From assembly GCA_023639215.1 (NCBI GenBank), contig CP097899.1, positions 503,501 through 567,500 on the forward strand: a stretch of 64,000 nt of DNA, in the 5' to 3' direction. A program made the position numbers and the translations under genes. Shown piece by piece: positions 36,504 to 46,362 of the stretch; the stretch's first letter is position 1; each line of letters begins with the position of its first letter. The notes beneath the pieces were generated by a model that was not told the origin of the DNA, searched no databases, and was given only the letters and a program-made list of their open reading frames with translations. Source of the stretch: Candidatus Pristimantibacillus lignocellulolyticus. Its GTDB lineage: Bacteria; Bacillota; Bacilli; Paenibacillales; Paenibacillaceae.

Positions 36504-36537
36504 AAAAGGACGATAACGTAAATGTTATCGTCCTTTT
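36504..36537. terminator. Rho-independent terminator, works on both strands
   Basis: AAAAGGACGATAAC and GTTATCGTCCTTTT form a 14-bp perfect stem with a six-base loop. It separates the Ger operon from the convergent hydrolase gene. Confidence 0.9.
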
Positions 36538-36554
36538 GGATTTAAATCTAGATG

Positions 36555-37382
36555 CTATATCGACCAGTTCAACCACTGTTTTTTCTGCTCTTCTAATTTC
36601 TTAAGCCAATTCGCCGTTACTTCTATAACTTCTTGTTGATGTTGGTGGCTTGAGTACGTATGGTTCGCTTGGAAGATAATTTCCTTATCACAAGTTCCAT
36701 CACCACGTGTCCAAAATACTTTCTGATATAAAAAGGCATAATCTGCAGGAATCGTATCATCACTTGTACCATGAACGACTAGGACATCTCCTCCAAATCT
36801 TGTCGCAGCCTGAAACGGTTGATGTTCCATTAATGAATCAAAAAATACAGGTGTTAAAGAGTAACCAAGATGATCTGTAGTACCTGTTGTATGTGCTTCG
36901 TCAAAACTCTTTCTACCAACAATGCGTACTATATCATTGAATGGATAACCTACTGCCGACCATAATATAAGACGTTTTACACGTTTGTCTTTCACTGAAG
37001 TCATGATTGCCACTGCGCCACCTAAACTATGTCCTAGTAATGTGATTCGAGCAGGGTCAATACAATCTAAACTAGTAACATAATCTAGAATGGTTCTAGT
37101 CTGATTAATCATGGAGTCGAATCCTAACTGACCATAGTTTCCATCACTTTCACCACAGCCAGCATAATCAAAGCGCATTACATAATTACCTTGTTTTGAT
37201 AATTCTCTTGCTGTCTTTACAAAAAGTCTATCTACACCGATTCGACTACCTACAAAACCATGGCATATGACAATGACTTGCTTCTTTCCTTGATCTGCAA
37301 TTACATCGGATTGATGAACAGGATAATGTAAAGTTGCTGTAAGGCTAAGTTCTCCATGATGAATCGTTAATTGTTTTTCCAC
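36555..37382 (-). CDS. Alpha/beta hydrolase
   Basis: A 275-residue serine hydrolase. It has the oxyanion motif HGFVGSR (about 40), nucleophile elbow GHSLGG (about 117-122), acid HGTSDDTIPADY (about 205) and catalytic His in ANHTYSSHQHQQEV (about 245). It most resembles bacterial family S9-like esterases and cinnamoyl or feruloyl esterase-like proteins, but the substrate is unknown. Start is GTG with GGAGGAG eight bases upstream. There is no signal peptide, so it is cytosolic. It is a monocistronic gene convergent with the Ger operon. Confidence 0.85.
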   Translation of the reverse strand: MEKQLTIHHGELSLTATLHYPVHQSDVIADQGKKQVIVICHGFVGSRIGVDRLFVKTARELSKQGNYVMRFDYAGCGESDGNYGQLGFDSMINQTRTILDYVTSLDCIDPARITLLGHSLGGAVAIMTSVKDKRVKRLILWSAVGYPFNDIVRIVGRKSFDEAHTTGTTDHLGYSLTPVFFDSLMEHQPFQAATRFGGDVLVVHGTSDDTIPADYAFLYQKVFWTRGDGTCDKEIIFQANHTYSSHQHQQEVIEVTANWLKKLEEQKKQWLNWSI

Positions 37383-37581
37383 TGTTTTCTCCTCCTAAAA
37401 ATTCTGGTGACTTTCCTATCGAACAAAAATAGCTATGAACGCATCATTCTAACTTTTTTTGAGTTAATCTATATTATTCCGACCTGTATACTATGAATTA
37501 TAATATAATTAGAATATCATCAAGTGATCTGTCTGTCAATATTTATGAAACCCAGATGGTAAACGGTTATCTTGAACAACA

Positions 37582-37642
37582 AAAAGCTAGAAAACGGAAT
37601 GAACATTCTTTGCACAAGAAAATTCATTCTGTTTCTAGCTTT
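37582..37642. terminator. Long hairpin terminator
   Basis: AAAGCTAGAAAACGGAATGAA and its complement (ending 37642) form a stem of about 20 bp with one bulge. It lies 24 bases after the deacetylase gene end, and both ends carry A/T runs. Confidence 0.75.
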
Positions 37643-37666
37643 GTAATTATTTTATGACAAACTTTA

Positions 37667-38506
37667 TTATTGCAATTCATCGATCGTAACAAATATGTAT
37701 CCTAACTCTTCTAGTTTATCGATAACTTTTGGTAATAGACTTACTGTATTGGCTACATGCTTACTACCAAAGGAATGAAGTAATATATTACCGCCATCTC
37801 TAGCATTAGACAAAATATTATCTAGCATATCGTTAACGGAAGTACCATCCCAATCGCGCGGATCAATATTCCAAATAATAACTTGCTTACCATAAGACTC
37901 AAGATTCGCTCTAACCTCATCATTAATTGCCCCATAAGGTGGTCTAACGATTTCAGGTGTGTAACCAACGACTCCTTCTATCTTTTTATCCGTACTATCA
38001 ATCTCTTTCTTCAATTGTTCAGGAGTTAATTTTGTAAAACTCGAATGGGTATAGGAATGATTCCCTATCATATGTCCTTCGTCTTCCATTCGTTGAACAA
38101 CTTCTGGATACTTATTCACTTGAATCCCAACAACAAAAAAAGTAGCCTTCACATTTTTCTCTTTCAAAATATCTAATATTTGCGGTGTGTATTTCAAGTC
38201 TGGCCCGTCATCAAACGTGAGTGCTATTCGCAACGTTTTTTGATCTTCTTTATTCGGCTTTTCTTCCTCAGGAGGTGTAGCATGCTCCGTTACAATTTTT
38301 TCTTCTTCAAAATCTACAATAAGGCCTGGAGTTGATGTTGATACCGGAGAACCTTCTACTTGAGCAGGAGGTGGTCCCTCACTGTTGATTTGATTCTTAT
38401 CAAGCGGAGCTATCGCTGGAAAATACGAACAAGCAGAAATAACGATTAGCAATACAAATAAGATCGCGAATTGAAATGACTTGAAATAGAAGTTAAATCG
38501 CCTCAT
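37667..38506 (-). CDS. Polysaccharide deacetylase lipoprotein (CE4/NodB)
   Basis: A 279-residue lipoprotein with signal and lipobox near residue 25 (VISACSYF), then a Pro/Glu-rich linker. The NodB homology domain carries motif 1 TFDDGP (about 100), metal-binding HSYTH (about 150), RPPYG (about 190) and the DPRDWDG segment (about 215). The usual late His motif reads ILLHSFG. It would remove N- or O-acetyl groups from cell-wall glycans. Start is placed at the second ATG (38506) because GAGG lies 8-9 bases upstream, whereas it abuts the first ATG. Monocistronic. Confidence 0.88.
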   Translation of the reverse strand: MRRFNFYFKSFQFAILFVLLIVISACSYFPAIAPLDKNQINSEGPPPAQVEGSPVSTSTPGLIVDFEEEKIVTEHATPPEEEKPNKEDQKTLRIALTFDDGPDLKYTPQILDILKEKNVKATFFVVGIQVNKYPEVVQRMEDEGHMIGNHSYTHSSFTKLTPEQLKKEIDSTDKKIEGVVGYTPEIVRPPYGAINDEVRANLESYGKQVIIWNIDPRDWDGTSVNDMLDNILSNARDGGNILLHSFGSKHVANTVSLLPKVIDKLEELGYIFVTIDELQ

Positions 38507-38515
38507 ATTGCTCAT

Positions 38516-38828
38516 CCTCTATTCCCTAGTATTTCATTCAAATTCAAGTTACATGTAGTCCCTATCATTAACCAATAATAATAGATTTCAAACATAACAA
38601 TAATCTATTATACTTTGTAATTTTCGATAGACACTATTAATAGTATAACATAGATTTATGAGAAAAAATTAATTTAATTTAATTTTTTAGAGTTAGAAGA
38701 AGAGTTATCCAGTAATTTACAATGCTAGTTTATTCATATTAATAAATGATGTCTTTTTCATTAAATTATTCTTTTTATAGATCTCTTACATTGGACTAAA
38801 CTTTATTATTGCCTCACCCGTTTTAACT
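38516..38828. other. AT-rich gap, no gene seen
   Basis: This 310-base divergent intergenic region is strongly AT-rich (for example runs of TTAATTTAATTTAATTT near 38670). It must contain promoters for the deacetylase and acyltransferase genes. I saw no repeat, riboswitch or small gene. Confidence 0.4.
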
Positions 38829-40811
38829 ATGAATAACATAACAATGATAGGGATGAATGCAGTAATGAATGACATCAAGAAGCATAACCGTGGTAAAAAC
38901 TCAAATTTTTCACTAGCACAGAAAGGGGAAAGCAAACGATACATGCCAGGATTAGATGGCTTAAGAGCATTATCTGTCTTAGCCGTTATTGCGTATCATC
39001 TTAATCTCAAGTGGGCACAAGGCGGGCTAATCGGCGTTGGTATCTTTTTCGTTATCTCTGGTTATCTCATCACTGATCAAATCATTCAAGAATGGAAGAA
39101 AAATGATCAATTTGACCTTATTAATTTTTGGGTGCGTAGAATGCGCAGATTAATGCCTGCAATGATCGCCATGCTGATTTTCATATCCGTGTGGTTAATT
39201 ATGACCGACCCATCAAGATTAAAAGTACTTAGCGGAGATATTGTATCTTCTTTGTTTTACGCAAACAATTGGTGGCTGATTTTCCATGAAGTATCGTATT
39301 TTGAAAGCTTTGGACCAGTATCTCCAATCGGTCACCTCTGGTCGCTATCTATCGAGGAACAATTTTATTTGATATGGCCTATCGTGCTTTTACTAGCATT
39401 GAAGTTTTTACGTCATCGCGGGAAATTATTTCTGTTCATTATAGCTTGTGCCGCAGTATCGGCAGTGCTCATGGGAGTGCTGTATGAGCCAGGCATGGAT
39501 CCGAGCAGAGTTTATTATGGTACAGACACCCGAATGTTCGCACTATTGATTGGTGCTGCACTCGCAATTGTATGGCCAAGTAAGAAATTGAGCAGAAACG
39601 TATCAGCTCCAGCTCGAATTGTAATGGATACGGTCGGTTGTCTAGGCTTAGGGGTACTTATTCTGTTGATGTATCAAATGAATGAGTACGATGAAATGCT
39701 ATATTACGGTGGTTTTGCAATCATCGCACTCATTACCGCAGTTGTTATCGCCGTTCTCGCTCACCCTAACAGCATACTAGGTAAGTTGATGGGGTCGAAA
39801 CCTTTAACATTTCTTGGAGTTCGTTCCTATAGTCTTTATGTTTGGCATTTTCCTGTTATTATTTTAACTACTCCCAAAGTAATTACAGAAGGCGTCAGCG
39901 TTTCACATACTGTTTTACAGCTCGCTGCTAGCTTCATCCTTGCTTTATTATCATATAAATATATTGAAGAACCTTTCCGCCGTGGTAGATCCAAAAAGAT
40001 GCAGCTGATTCAATATGCAATCCCTCAGCGCAAGTTCCAACCAGCGGTATTGACCGCCTTATTAGTTGTAATTCTTTTTTCGCTTACTTATAATACAACG
40101 TCTTCTCACTCAGAACCACCTCCATCACATATAGGTAAGATTGACGATGCAATGAGTGATATTAATGAGCAAAAGAATGATAAATATGAAGAGAAAACAC
40201 CTTCGAAGCCGTTATTGGATAAAGATAAGCAACAATCAGAGACGCCATCAAAGCCTATTGTAGATTCTAACCCAACTGATGATTCTCCTCCTGTTCAAAG
40301 TGAAGGTAAGAACAAAGAACATCATGAAGTAAAGTCCGGTAAAGATATTACTGTAATTGGAGATTCTATCATAGTTGATGTTGCACCATTTCTTAATAAG
40401 AAACTTCCCGGAATAGTCGTTGATGGTAAGGTTGGTCGTCAGATGCATCATGTCGGTGAAGTAATTGAGGGACTCAAAAAAGATGGGAAGCTTGGAAAGA
40501 CCATTATTATTGAGCTAGGAAACAATGGTGCATTTAATAAAAAACAATTACGTAACGTATTGGACTCACTTGACGAGTCTACGCAAGTTCTTTTTGTTAA
40601 TATTCGATCACCTAAGAACTGGCAAGATACCGTCAACGAGGATCTTGAAAAAATATCCAACCAATATGATTTCGTAACTGTAGTAGATTGGTACTCAGCA
40701 AGCAAAGATATAGCAGAAGATTTTTACGAGGATGGCGTGCACTTAAAGCGTAATGGCGCCGAGTTTTTCGCAGAGATGCTTGTGAAAGCATTGGATGGCT
40801 TAAAACAATAA
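38829..40811 (+). CDS. OatA-like membrane O-acyltransferase with SGNH domain
   Basis: A 660-residue protein with an acyltransferase-3 membrane domain (about 40-400). The opening GLDGLRALSVLAVIAYHLN and the RRMRRLMPA and LWSLSIEEQFYLIWP motifs are conserved. A disordered Lys/Pro/Ser-rich linker follows, then an extracellular SGNH esterase-like domain (about 510-660) with GDSI and DGVHLKRNG as catalytic blocks. OatA proteins move acetyl groups outward and O-acetylate peptidoglycan, giving lysozyme resistance. No strong ribosome site marks the first ATG, and the ATG at 38865 is also possible. Monocistronic. Confidence 0.85.
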   Translation: MNNITMIGMNAVMNDIKKHNRGKNSNFSLAQKGESKRYMPGLDGLRALSVLAVIAYHLNLKWAQGGLIGVGIFFVISGYLITDQIIQEWKKNDQFDLINFWVRRMRRLMPAMIAMLIFISVWLIMTDPSRLKVLSGDIVSSLFYANNWWLIFHEVSYFESFGPVSPIGHLWSLSIEEQFYLIWPIVLLLALKFLRHRGKLFLFIIACAAVSAVLMGVLYEPGMDPSRVYYGTDTRMFALLIGAALAIVWPSKKLSRNVSAPARIVMDTVGCLGLGVLILLMYQMNEYDEMLYYGGFAIIALITAVVIAVLAHPNSILGKLMGSKPLTFLGVRSYSLYVWHFPVIILTTPKVITEGVSVSHTVLQLAASFILALLSYKYIEEPFRRGRSKKMQLIQYAIPQRKFQPAVLTALLVVILFSLTYNTTSSHSEPPPSHIGKIDDAMSDINEQKNDKYEEKTPSKPLLDKDKQQSETPSKPIVDSNPTDDSPPVQSEGKNKEHHEVKSGKDITVIGDSIIVDVAPFLNKKLPGIVVDGKVGRQMHHVGEVIEGLKKDGKLGKTIIIELGNNGAFNKKQLRNVLDSLDESTQVLFVNIRSPKNWQDTVNEDLEKISNQYDFVTVVDWYSASKDIAEDFYEDGVHLKRNGAEFFAEMLVKALDGLKQ

Positions 40812-40903
40812 ACAGTTAATCGTCGATAAATGCATTTCGTATATCCTTTAACCAATTGTGCTTTGAGTTCATTATCAGCCACTTTTCGATTATGGTACAT
40901 ATA

Positions 40904-40940
40904 ACAAAAAACTGCTGCTTTCAAGACGAAAGCAGCAGCC
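40904..40940 (-). terminator. Rho-independent terminator of the purine operon
   Basis: Minus-strand stem CTGCTGCTTTC / GAAAGCAGCAG with a five-base loop, then six T residues. It ends the pur operon 28 bases after purD. Confidence 0.9.
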
Positions 40941-40967
40941 ACCATAATTTATTCAGAAAACAATCGA

Positions 40968-42233
40968 TTATACTAATGCTTTCATAGCAATATCTGTACG
41001 ACTTTGCATACCCTCAAACTGAATGCTAGCTACTGCATCGTACGCATGTGCACGAGCAGCTTCAATATTTTCTCCAAGACCTACAACACCTAGAACACGA
41101 CCGCCATTCGTTACGAATTGACCATCCTGCATCGCTGTTCCAGCATGGAATACTAGAGCACCCTTCGCTTCAGCTGCTTCAAGACCAGTAATAACTTTTC
41201 CTTTCGGATAGCTTGCTGGATAACCTTCAGAAGCAATAACTACGCATACTGCTGCATCGTCATTCCACTCGATCTCAAGTTCTGCTAACGTTCCGTTCAT
41301 TGCAGCTAGCACAATCTCTAATAGATCAGTTTTTAGACGAGGTAATACAACTTGTGTTTCCGGATCACCCATACGAGCGTTAAACTCGATCGTTTTCGGG
41401 CCATCTTTCGTAATCATCAATCCTGCGAATAATACACCACGGAAAGGACGACCTTCGCTTACCATTGCTTTTGCCGTTGGAATAATAATATTCTCAATCG
41501 CATCATCAATGATACTTTGCTCAATATGTGGAAGTGGCGTATACGTACCCATACCACCAGTATTCGGACCTTTATCACCATCAAAGATCGGCTTATGATC
41601 TTGGGCAGGAACCATGGACTTAACTGTCTCGCCATCCACGAATGCTAGAATAGACATTTCTTGACCTGCTAGAAATTCTTCGATAACAACCTGATTACCA
41701 GCATCACCGAATACTTTCTCTACCATAATCGAACGAAGTGCTTCTTCCGCTTCTTCATATGAAGTTGCTACTGTAACCCCTTTACCAGCTGCAAGACCAT
41801 CTGCTTTAATAACGATTGGAACTTCTTGTGCTTTCAAATATGTTAATGCAGACTCAAAGTCTGTAAATGTCTCATACTTAGCTGTTGGGATATTATATTT
41901 TTTCAGCAAATCTTTCATAAAGATTTTACTTCCTTCAATTTCAGCTGCTGCTTTATTAGGACCAAATGCAGGAATACCAGCAGCTTCAAATGCGTCAACA
42001 ATACCTTGTGCTAACGGATCATCTGGACCAACAAACACTAGATCGATACTTGCTTCTTTAGCAAATGCAACAAGCTCATCAAATTGGAAAACACCGGTAG
42101 GTACACATTCTGCAATTTGAGCAATACCAGCATTACCTGGAGCACAATATAACTTGCTAACTTTTTCACTTTTATTCAATGACCATACGATCGTATGTTC
42201 ACGACCACCACTACCAATAACTAGAATATTCAT
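40968..42233 (-). CDS. purD: Phosphoribosylamine-glycine ligase
   Basis: A 421-residue ATP-grasp enzyme (GAR synthetase), second step of de novo purine synthesis. It has an N-terminal MNILVIGSGGREHTI, the ATP-grasp glycine loop VIKADGLAAGKGVTVA near 140, NTGGMGTYTP near 225 and the metal-binding RMGDPETQVVLPRL near 290. The length is standard. It is the last gene of the operon, 27 bases after purH. The start ATG has GGGAGACTC upstream. Confidence 0.96.
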   Translation of the reverse strand: MNILVIGSGGREHTIVWSLNKSEKVSKLYCAPGNAGIAQIAECVPTGVFQFDELVAFAKEASIDLVFVGPDDPLAQGIVDAFEAAGIPAFGPNKAAAEIEGSKIFMKDLLKKYNIPTAKYETFTDFESALTYLKAQEVPIVIKADGLAAGKGVTVATSYEEAEEALRSIMVEKVFGDAGNQVVIEEFLAGQEMSILAFVDGETVKSMVPAQDHKPIFDGDKGPNTGGMGTYTPLPHIEQSIIDDAIENIIIPTAKAMVSEGRPFRGVLFAGLMITKDGPKTIEFNARMGDPETQVVLPRLKTDLLEIVLAAMNGTLAELEIEWNDDAAVCVVIASEGYPASYPKGKVITGLEAAEAKGALVFHAGTAMQDGQFVTNGGRVLGVVGLGENIEAARAHAYDAVASIQFEGMQSRTDIAMKALV

Positions 42234-42260
42234 TACAAAGAGTCTCCCTTCATTTTCAAA

Positions 42261-43808
42261 TTAGTGTTTGAAATGACGAACGCTTGTGAATACCATAGCA
42301 ATGTTATTCGCATTTGCTACTGCAATAGATTCTTCGTCTTTAATTGATCCACCTGGTTGAATAATCGCTGTAATACCAGCTTTTGCTGCAAGTTCAACAG
42401 TGTCACCCATTGGGAAGAATGCATCAGAAGCAAGAATTGCCCCTTGAACATTTTCAGCAGCTTGCTCAATAGCAATGCGAGCAGCACCAACACGGTTCAT
42501 TTGACCAGCGCCAACACCGATAGTCATATCATCTTTTGCAAGTAGAATAGCATTAGATTTCACATGTTTAACAACTTTCCATCCGAATAGAAGTTGTTTC
42601 AATTCTTCTTCAGTAGGTTGACGATCTGTTACAACTTGAAGATCGCTTGCTTTAATATTATGAACATCGTTCTCTTGAACTAGCATACCGCCATCAACAG
42701 ATGTTACTACCCAATCTGCTTGACGATCTCCTGCTGCTTGGAATTCACCTAGCTTCATAAGACGAATGTTTTTCTTCTTAGTCAATATTTCAAGTGCTTC
42801 AGCAGTAAAGTCTGGAGCTATAATAATTTCAAGGAAGATGCTTCCTAGAAGTTCAGCAGTATCCGCACCGATTGTACGGTTAGCGGCAACAATACCACCA
42901 AAAATAGAAGTTGGATCTGCTGCATATGCTTTTTGGTAAGCTTGGTGAATATCGCTGCCAATACCTACGCCACAAGGATTCATATGTTTTACAGCAACAA
43001 CAGCTGGCTCTTCGAATTCTTTCAAAATAGCAAGTGCTGCGTTAGCATCATTAATATTATTGTAAGATAGCTCTTTACCGTGAAGTTGTTCAGCTGTAGT
43101 AATGTTTCCACTAGCGGCAAGTGGCTTTTTGTAGAATGCTGCTTTTTGATGAGGATTTTCACCGTAGCGCAAATCTTGAACTTTCTCATAAGTAACAGTG
43201 TATGTTTCAGGAAGAGGATCACCTTGAAGTTTAGACAAATAATCAGAAATAAGAGAATCATAAGCTGCAGTATGACGGAATACTTTAGCTGCTAGACGTT
43301 TACGAGTTACTAGTGTAGTATCGCCTTCCGCTTTAAGTTCTTCAACGATCCCAGCATAGTCACCAGCATCAACAACAACTGTAACGAATGCATGGTTTTT
43401 CGCAGCAGAACGAAGCATCGTTGGTCCACCGATATCGATGTTTTCAATCGCATCTTCATATGATACATCTGGTTTTGCAATCGTCTCTTTGAATGGATAT
43501 AGATTTACAACAACTAGATCGATATAATCAAGTCCAAGCTCTTCCATCGCTTTTTGATGTTCTTCGCTATCACGAACTGCTAATAAACCACTGTGTACGG
43601 CTGGGTGCAAAGTTTTTACACGTCCATCCAAAATTTCAGGGAAACCAGTAACATCAGAAATACCGATAACAGGTACGCCTTCTTTTTGCAAAAGATTGAA
43701 AGTACCACCTGTAGAAATAATTTCAACACCTTGCTCAGTCAAAGCTCTTGAGAATTCAACGATTCCTGTTTTGTCAGATACACTAATTAACGCTCTACGA
43801 ATTGCCAC
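42261..43808 (-). CDS. purH: Bifunctional AICAR transformylase/IMP cyclohydrolase
   Basis: A 515-residue enzyme for the last two steps to IMP. The N-terminal IMP cyclohydrolase domain opens ALISVSDKTGIVEFSRAL and has GGPTMLRSAAKNH. The transformylase domain carries VAVKHMNPCGVG with the catalytic Lys and His. The start is GTG at 43808 with GGAGG eight bases upstream. A gap of about 285 bases to purN holds hairpin repeats, yet the order and direction keep it within the pur operon. Confidence 0.96.
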   Translation of the reverse strand: MAIRRALISVSDKTGIVEFSRALTEQGVEIISTGGTFNLLQKEGVPVIGISDVTGFPEILDGRVKTLHPAVHSGLLAVRDSEEHQKAMEELGLDYIDLVVVNLYPFKETIAKPDVSYEDAIENIDIGGPTMLRSAAKNHAFVTVVVDAGDYAGIVEELKAEGDTTLVTRKRLAAKVFRHTAAYDSLISDYLSKLQGDPLPETYTVTYEKVQDLRYGENPHQKAAFYKKPLAASGNITTAEQLHGKELSYNNINDANAALAILKEFEEPAVVAVKHMNPCGVGIGSDIHQAYQKAYAADPTSIFGGIVAANRTIGADTAELLGSIFLEIIIAPDFTAEALEILTKKKNIRLMKLGEFQAAGDRQADWVVTSVDGGMLVQENDVHNIKASDLQVVTDRQPTEEELKQLLFGWKVVKHVKSNAILLAKDDMTIGVGAGQMNRVGAARIAIEQAAENVQGAILASDAFFPMGDTVELAAKAGITAIIQPGGSIKDEESIAVANANNIAMVFTSVRHFKH

Positions 43809-43895
43809 TATTTATTCCTCCTAAAATTTTTATAGCTTCACAACATACATACTATATATGAAAAAATACTTCACTATTAAAAGCAATGAAACAAA

Positions 43896-43943
43896 ACCCA
43901 GCAACGTTTACGTCACGAGTACACCAGAGGTCAAATGCCCGAA
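43896..43943. repeat. Short dispersed repeat (second copy at 63223-63272)
   Basis: The sequence from ACCCAGCAACG through GTCAA(A)TGCCCG is shared, imperfectly, with 63223-63272, and both copies precede a larger hairpin repeat. Function unknown. Confidence 0.45.
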
Positions 43944-43954
43944 GCTGCAATAAA

Positions 43955-44114
43955 GATCAAAAAAGTTGCTTGTCAGCACCAAGAAGCTAGGGAAGTGAGT
44001 ATCGCAGCGTACGTACTTGGTACGTGAGAAACGGAGTGACCGATGAATGGCAGCTTTGCCGCCGACTAAGCTACGTTAGCATAATCAAAGTGATCACAAG
44101 TGACTGTTTTGAAC
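43955..44114. repeat. Hairpin repeat between purN and purH, overlapping the purN 3' end
   Basis: It shares with the 170-bp family GTTGCTTGTCAGCACCAAG, CGTACGTACTTGGTACGTGAG and the closing ACAAGTGACTG with TTTTGAAC. The terminal 19 bases (44096-44114) are also the last sense codons of purN. Confidence 0.8.
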
Positions 44115-44714
44115 TACCTTTACGTGCCTACCATCGATGCTTACTTTACCTTGCGCAATCCACCCAATAACTTGCGGATACAACTGTTGCTCGATGATAT
44201 GAATACGAGCTGCAAGACTTTCTTCTGTATCGCCATCTTCAATAGTTACTGCTTCTTGCGCAACAATTGGACCACTGTCTAAGCCACCATCTACGAAATG
44301 AACTGTAACTCCTGTTACCTTCACTCCGTAATCAAGCGCTTGTCCTATTGCATTAACACCTGGAAAGCTTGGTAGCATTGACGGGTGTACATTAAGCATA
44401 CGCCCATAATAAGGCTCCACTAATACGGATGTAATAATTCGCATATAACCTGCAAGAACAACAAGATCAACTTGCTTTTGTTGCATCATTGCAAGTATTT
44501 CTTCCTCATAAGCCTCACGAGAAGCATAATCCTTGGGCTTGAATACAAATGCTTCTACTCCTGCTTGCTGTGCGCGTGCAACAACAGGAGCTAGTGGCTT
44601 ATCACAAACAAGAAGCTCGATGGATACATCGAGCTTCTTCTCCTGCATGGCATCAACAATAGCTTGAAAGTTCGAACCTTGACCCGATGCAAATACAGCG
44701 ATACGTAATGTCAT
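44094..44714 (-). CDS. purN: Phosphoribosylglycinamide formyltransferase
   Basis: A 206-residue folate-dependent GAR transformylase. It has IAVFASGQGSNFQAI at the start, the folate-site NVHPSMLPSFPGVNAIGQAL (catalytic Asn and His) and GVTVHFVDGGLDSGPI (catalytic Asp). Its start overlaps the purM stop by one base (TAATG). The last six residues, VQNSHL, are encoded by the terminal inverted repeat of an intergenic repeat element. The insertion therefore seems to have replaced the native stop region without harming the core domain. Confidence 0.95.
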   Translation of the reverse strand: MTLRIAVFASGQGSNFQAIVDAMQEKKLDVSIELLVCDKPLAPVVARAQQAGVEAFVFKPKDYASREAYEEEILAMMQQKQVDLVVLAGYMRIITSVLVEPYYGRMLNVHPSMLPSFPGVNAIGQALDYGVKVTGVTVHFVDGGLDSGPIVAQEAVTIEDGDTEESLAARIHIIEQQLYPQVIGWIAQGKVSIDGRHVKVVQNSHL

Positions 44715-45757
44715 TATACTTCTGCTCCAGTAAACGTTACGATACGGTTACCTTCCGTTACCGTTCCGATAGCGTAAGCTTGCTCACCTAACTCATTAGC
44801 AATACGAATTGCTTCTTCGGCTTGCTCAGCTGGAACAACCACAACAAGTCCAATGCCCATATTAAATGTTGTGAACATATCACGATTCGTAATATTACCT
44901 TTTTGTTGCATCAATTCGAAAATTGGTAGAATAGGCCATGAGCCATAATTCACATCTACGTTAACGCCTTCTGGTAATACACGAGGAATATTTTCAATAA
45001 ATCCACCGCCAGTAATGTGAGCCATACCTTTCACATTTACTTGCTCGATTAATTTCAATGCTGATTTAACATAAATTTTCGTTGGCTCTAATAGAACGTC
45101 TCCAAGCTTAGCTCCGCCTAGCTCAGCAACCTCATCTTGTAGAGAATATCCTACTTCTTCAAGAAGAAGACGACGTACAAGAGAGAAACCGTTACTATGA
45201 ATACCACTTGAAGCAAAACCAAGAACCGCATCACCAGGAGCAATAGTTGAACCATCTATCATTTTAGGACGGTCAACGATACCAACAGTGAACCCAGCAA
45301 TATCATATTCTTCTTCAGTATACATACCAGGCATCTCAGCAGTTTCACCACCGATTAACGCACAACCGGATTGTACACAACCTTCAGAAATACCAGCAAC
45401 AATCGCTTCGATTTTCTCAGGTACTACTTTGCCACAAGCAAGATAGTCAAGGAAGAATAAAGGCTCAGCACCTTGTACAATAATATCATTTACGCACATA
45501 GCTACTGCATCAATACCGATCGTATCATGCTTATCCATTGCAAATGCAAGCTTCAGCTTTGTTCCAACGCCATCAGTACCAGAAACCAATACAGGCTCAT
45601 CATACTTCTCCTTATTCAAGCTGAACAAGCCACCGAATCCACCAAGATCAGCCATGACTTCTGGACGGAAAGTACGTTTTACATGCTTCTTCATACGTTC
45701 TACTGCTTCATTACCCGCCGCAATATCGACGCCAGCTTTTTTGTACGCTTCTGACAT
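44714..45757 (-). CDS. purM: Phosphoribosylformylglycinamidine cyclo-ligase
   Basis: A 347-residue AIR synthetase of the PurM/ThiL fold, fifth step of purine synthesis. Motifs include AYKKAGVDIAAGNEAV at the start, VSGTDGVGTKLKLAF, GGETAEMPGMY and ITGGGFIENIPRVLP. AGGAG lies nine bases before the ATG. It is followed by purN with a one-base overlap. Upstream, a 600-base repeat-filled gap separates it from purF, although the operon order is conserved. Confidence 0.96.
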   Translation of the reverse strand: MSEAYKKAGVDIAAGNEAVERMKKHVKRTFRPEVMADLGGFGGLFSLNKEKYDEPVLVSGTDGVGTKLKLAFAMDKHDTIGIDAVAMCVNDIIVQGAEPLFFLDYLACGKVVPEKIEAIVAGISEGCVQSGCALIGGETAEMPGMYTEEEYDIAGFTVGIVDRPKMIDGSTIAPGDAVLGFASSGIHSNGFSLVRRLLLEEVGYSLQDEVAELGGAKLGDVLLEPTKIYVKSALKLIEQVNVKGMAHITGGGFIENIPRVLPEGVNVDVNYGSWPILPIFELMQQKGNITNRDMFTTFNMGIGLVVVVPAEQAEEAIRIANELGEQAYAIGTVTEGNRIVTFTGAEV

Positions 45758-45775
45758 TTATGTCAACTCCTAAAA

Positions 45776-45903
45776 TTTTTCATTATCTTCTCAAAGTATC
45801 TTCTCGCAAAACGAAAAATTACTTCGGAAGCATAAACCACTTTTCATTATCTTCTCGAAGTATCTTTTCGCTAATGAAAAGTCACTTCGGAAGCATAAAC
45901 CTT
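45776..45903. repeat. Two tandem 64-bp units
   Basis: Two imperfect copies containing TTTTCATTATCTTCTC, AAGTATCTT and CACTTCGGAAGCATAAACC lie between purM and purF. Each can fold into a weak hairpin. They are non-coding. Confidence 0.75.
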
Positions 45904-45975
45904 TTACCCAAAATCATTTTAAGCTCTAAATCAAAATCAGCACTTGATTTTCGAGCAAAATCTATTTTGAATACT

Positions 45976-46196
45976 TCACTCGATGAACAGCGGACACCAG
46001 AGACCTTATTTCCTGTATATGCACTATTTTCGACTTTTGTCGGACACAGATGCACTTATTCCAGACCAATTGATACATTTGGGTTCCTTTTAGTACAAAT
46101 AAAGGATTGTGTGTCCTTTAGAATGCTATTTGACACTAAATTTCACAAATAACGGATTCTGTGTCCGTTCGGATAACTCTTTATTACATCAAGATC
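45976..46196. repeat. Dispersed ~220-bp repeat (related copy at 56484-56702)
   Basis: The two copies share CAGATGCACTTATT, TAGAATGCTATT and an internal doublet of AATAACG-TTCTGTGTCCG. No coding frame is kept between them, so it is a non-coding dispersed element. Confidence 0.7.
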
Positions 46197-46209
46197 AACC
46201 CTCAATTAG

Positions 46210-46358
46210 CTTAGCTTTCAGCTCCGAGAAGATTGGACGCTAGTAGAAATTGAGGAGCGCAGCGTAGGTACTGACTACGTGAGCACCGGAAATTTCGCTA
46301 GCGTTCAATATTCGATATCGATTACGCTACAACGCGGTTCATCGAGATCAAAGCTAAG
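46210..46358. repeat. Hairpin repeat between purF and purM
   Basis: Ends CTTAGCTTT and AAAGCTAAG are inverted. The interior carries the family pattern GGAGCGCAGCGTAGG, TGACTACGTGAGCACC and TATTCGATATCGA. It lies directly beside the purF stop codon. Confidence 0.7.
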
Positions 46359-46362
46359 CCCT

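Noticed and set aside
36555..37382. Hydrolase as part of the Ger operon
   Set aside because: It is on the opposite strand and separated by a strong bidirectional terminator.
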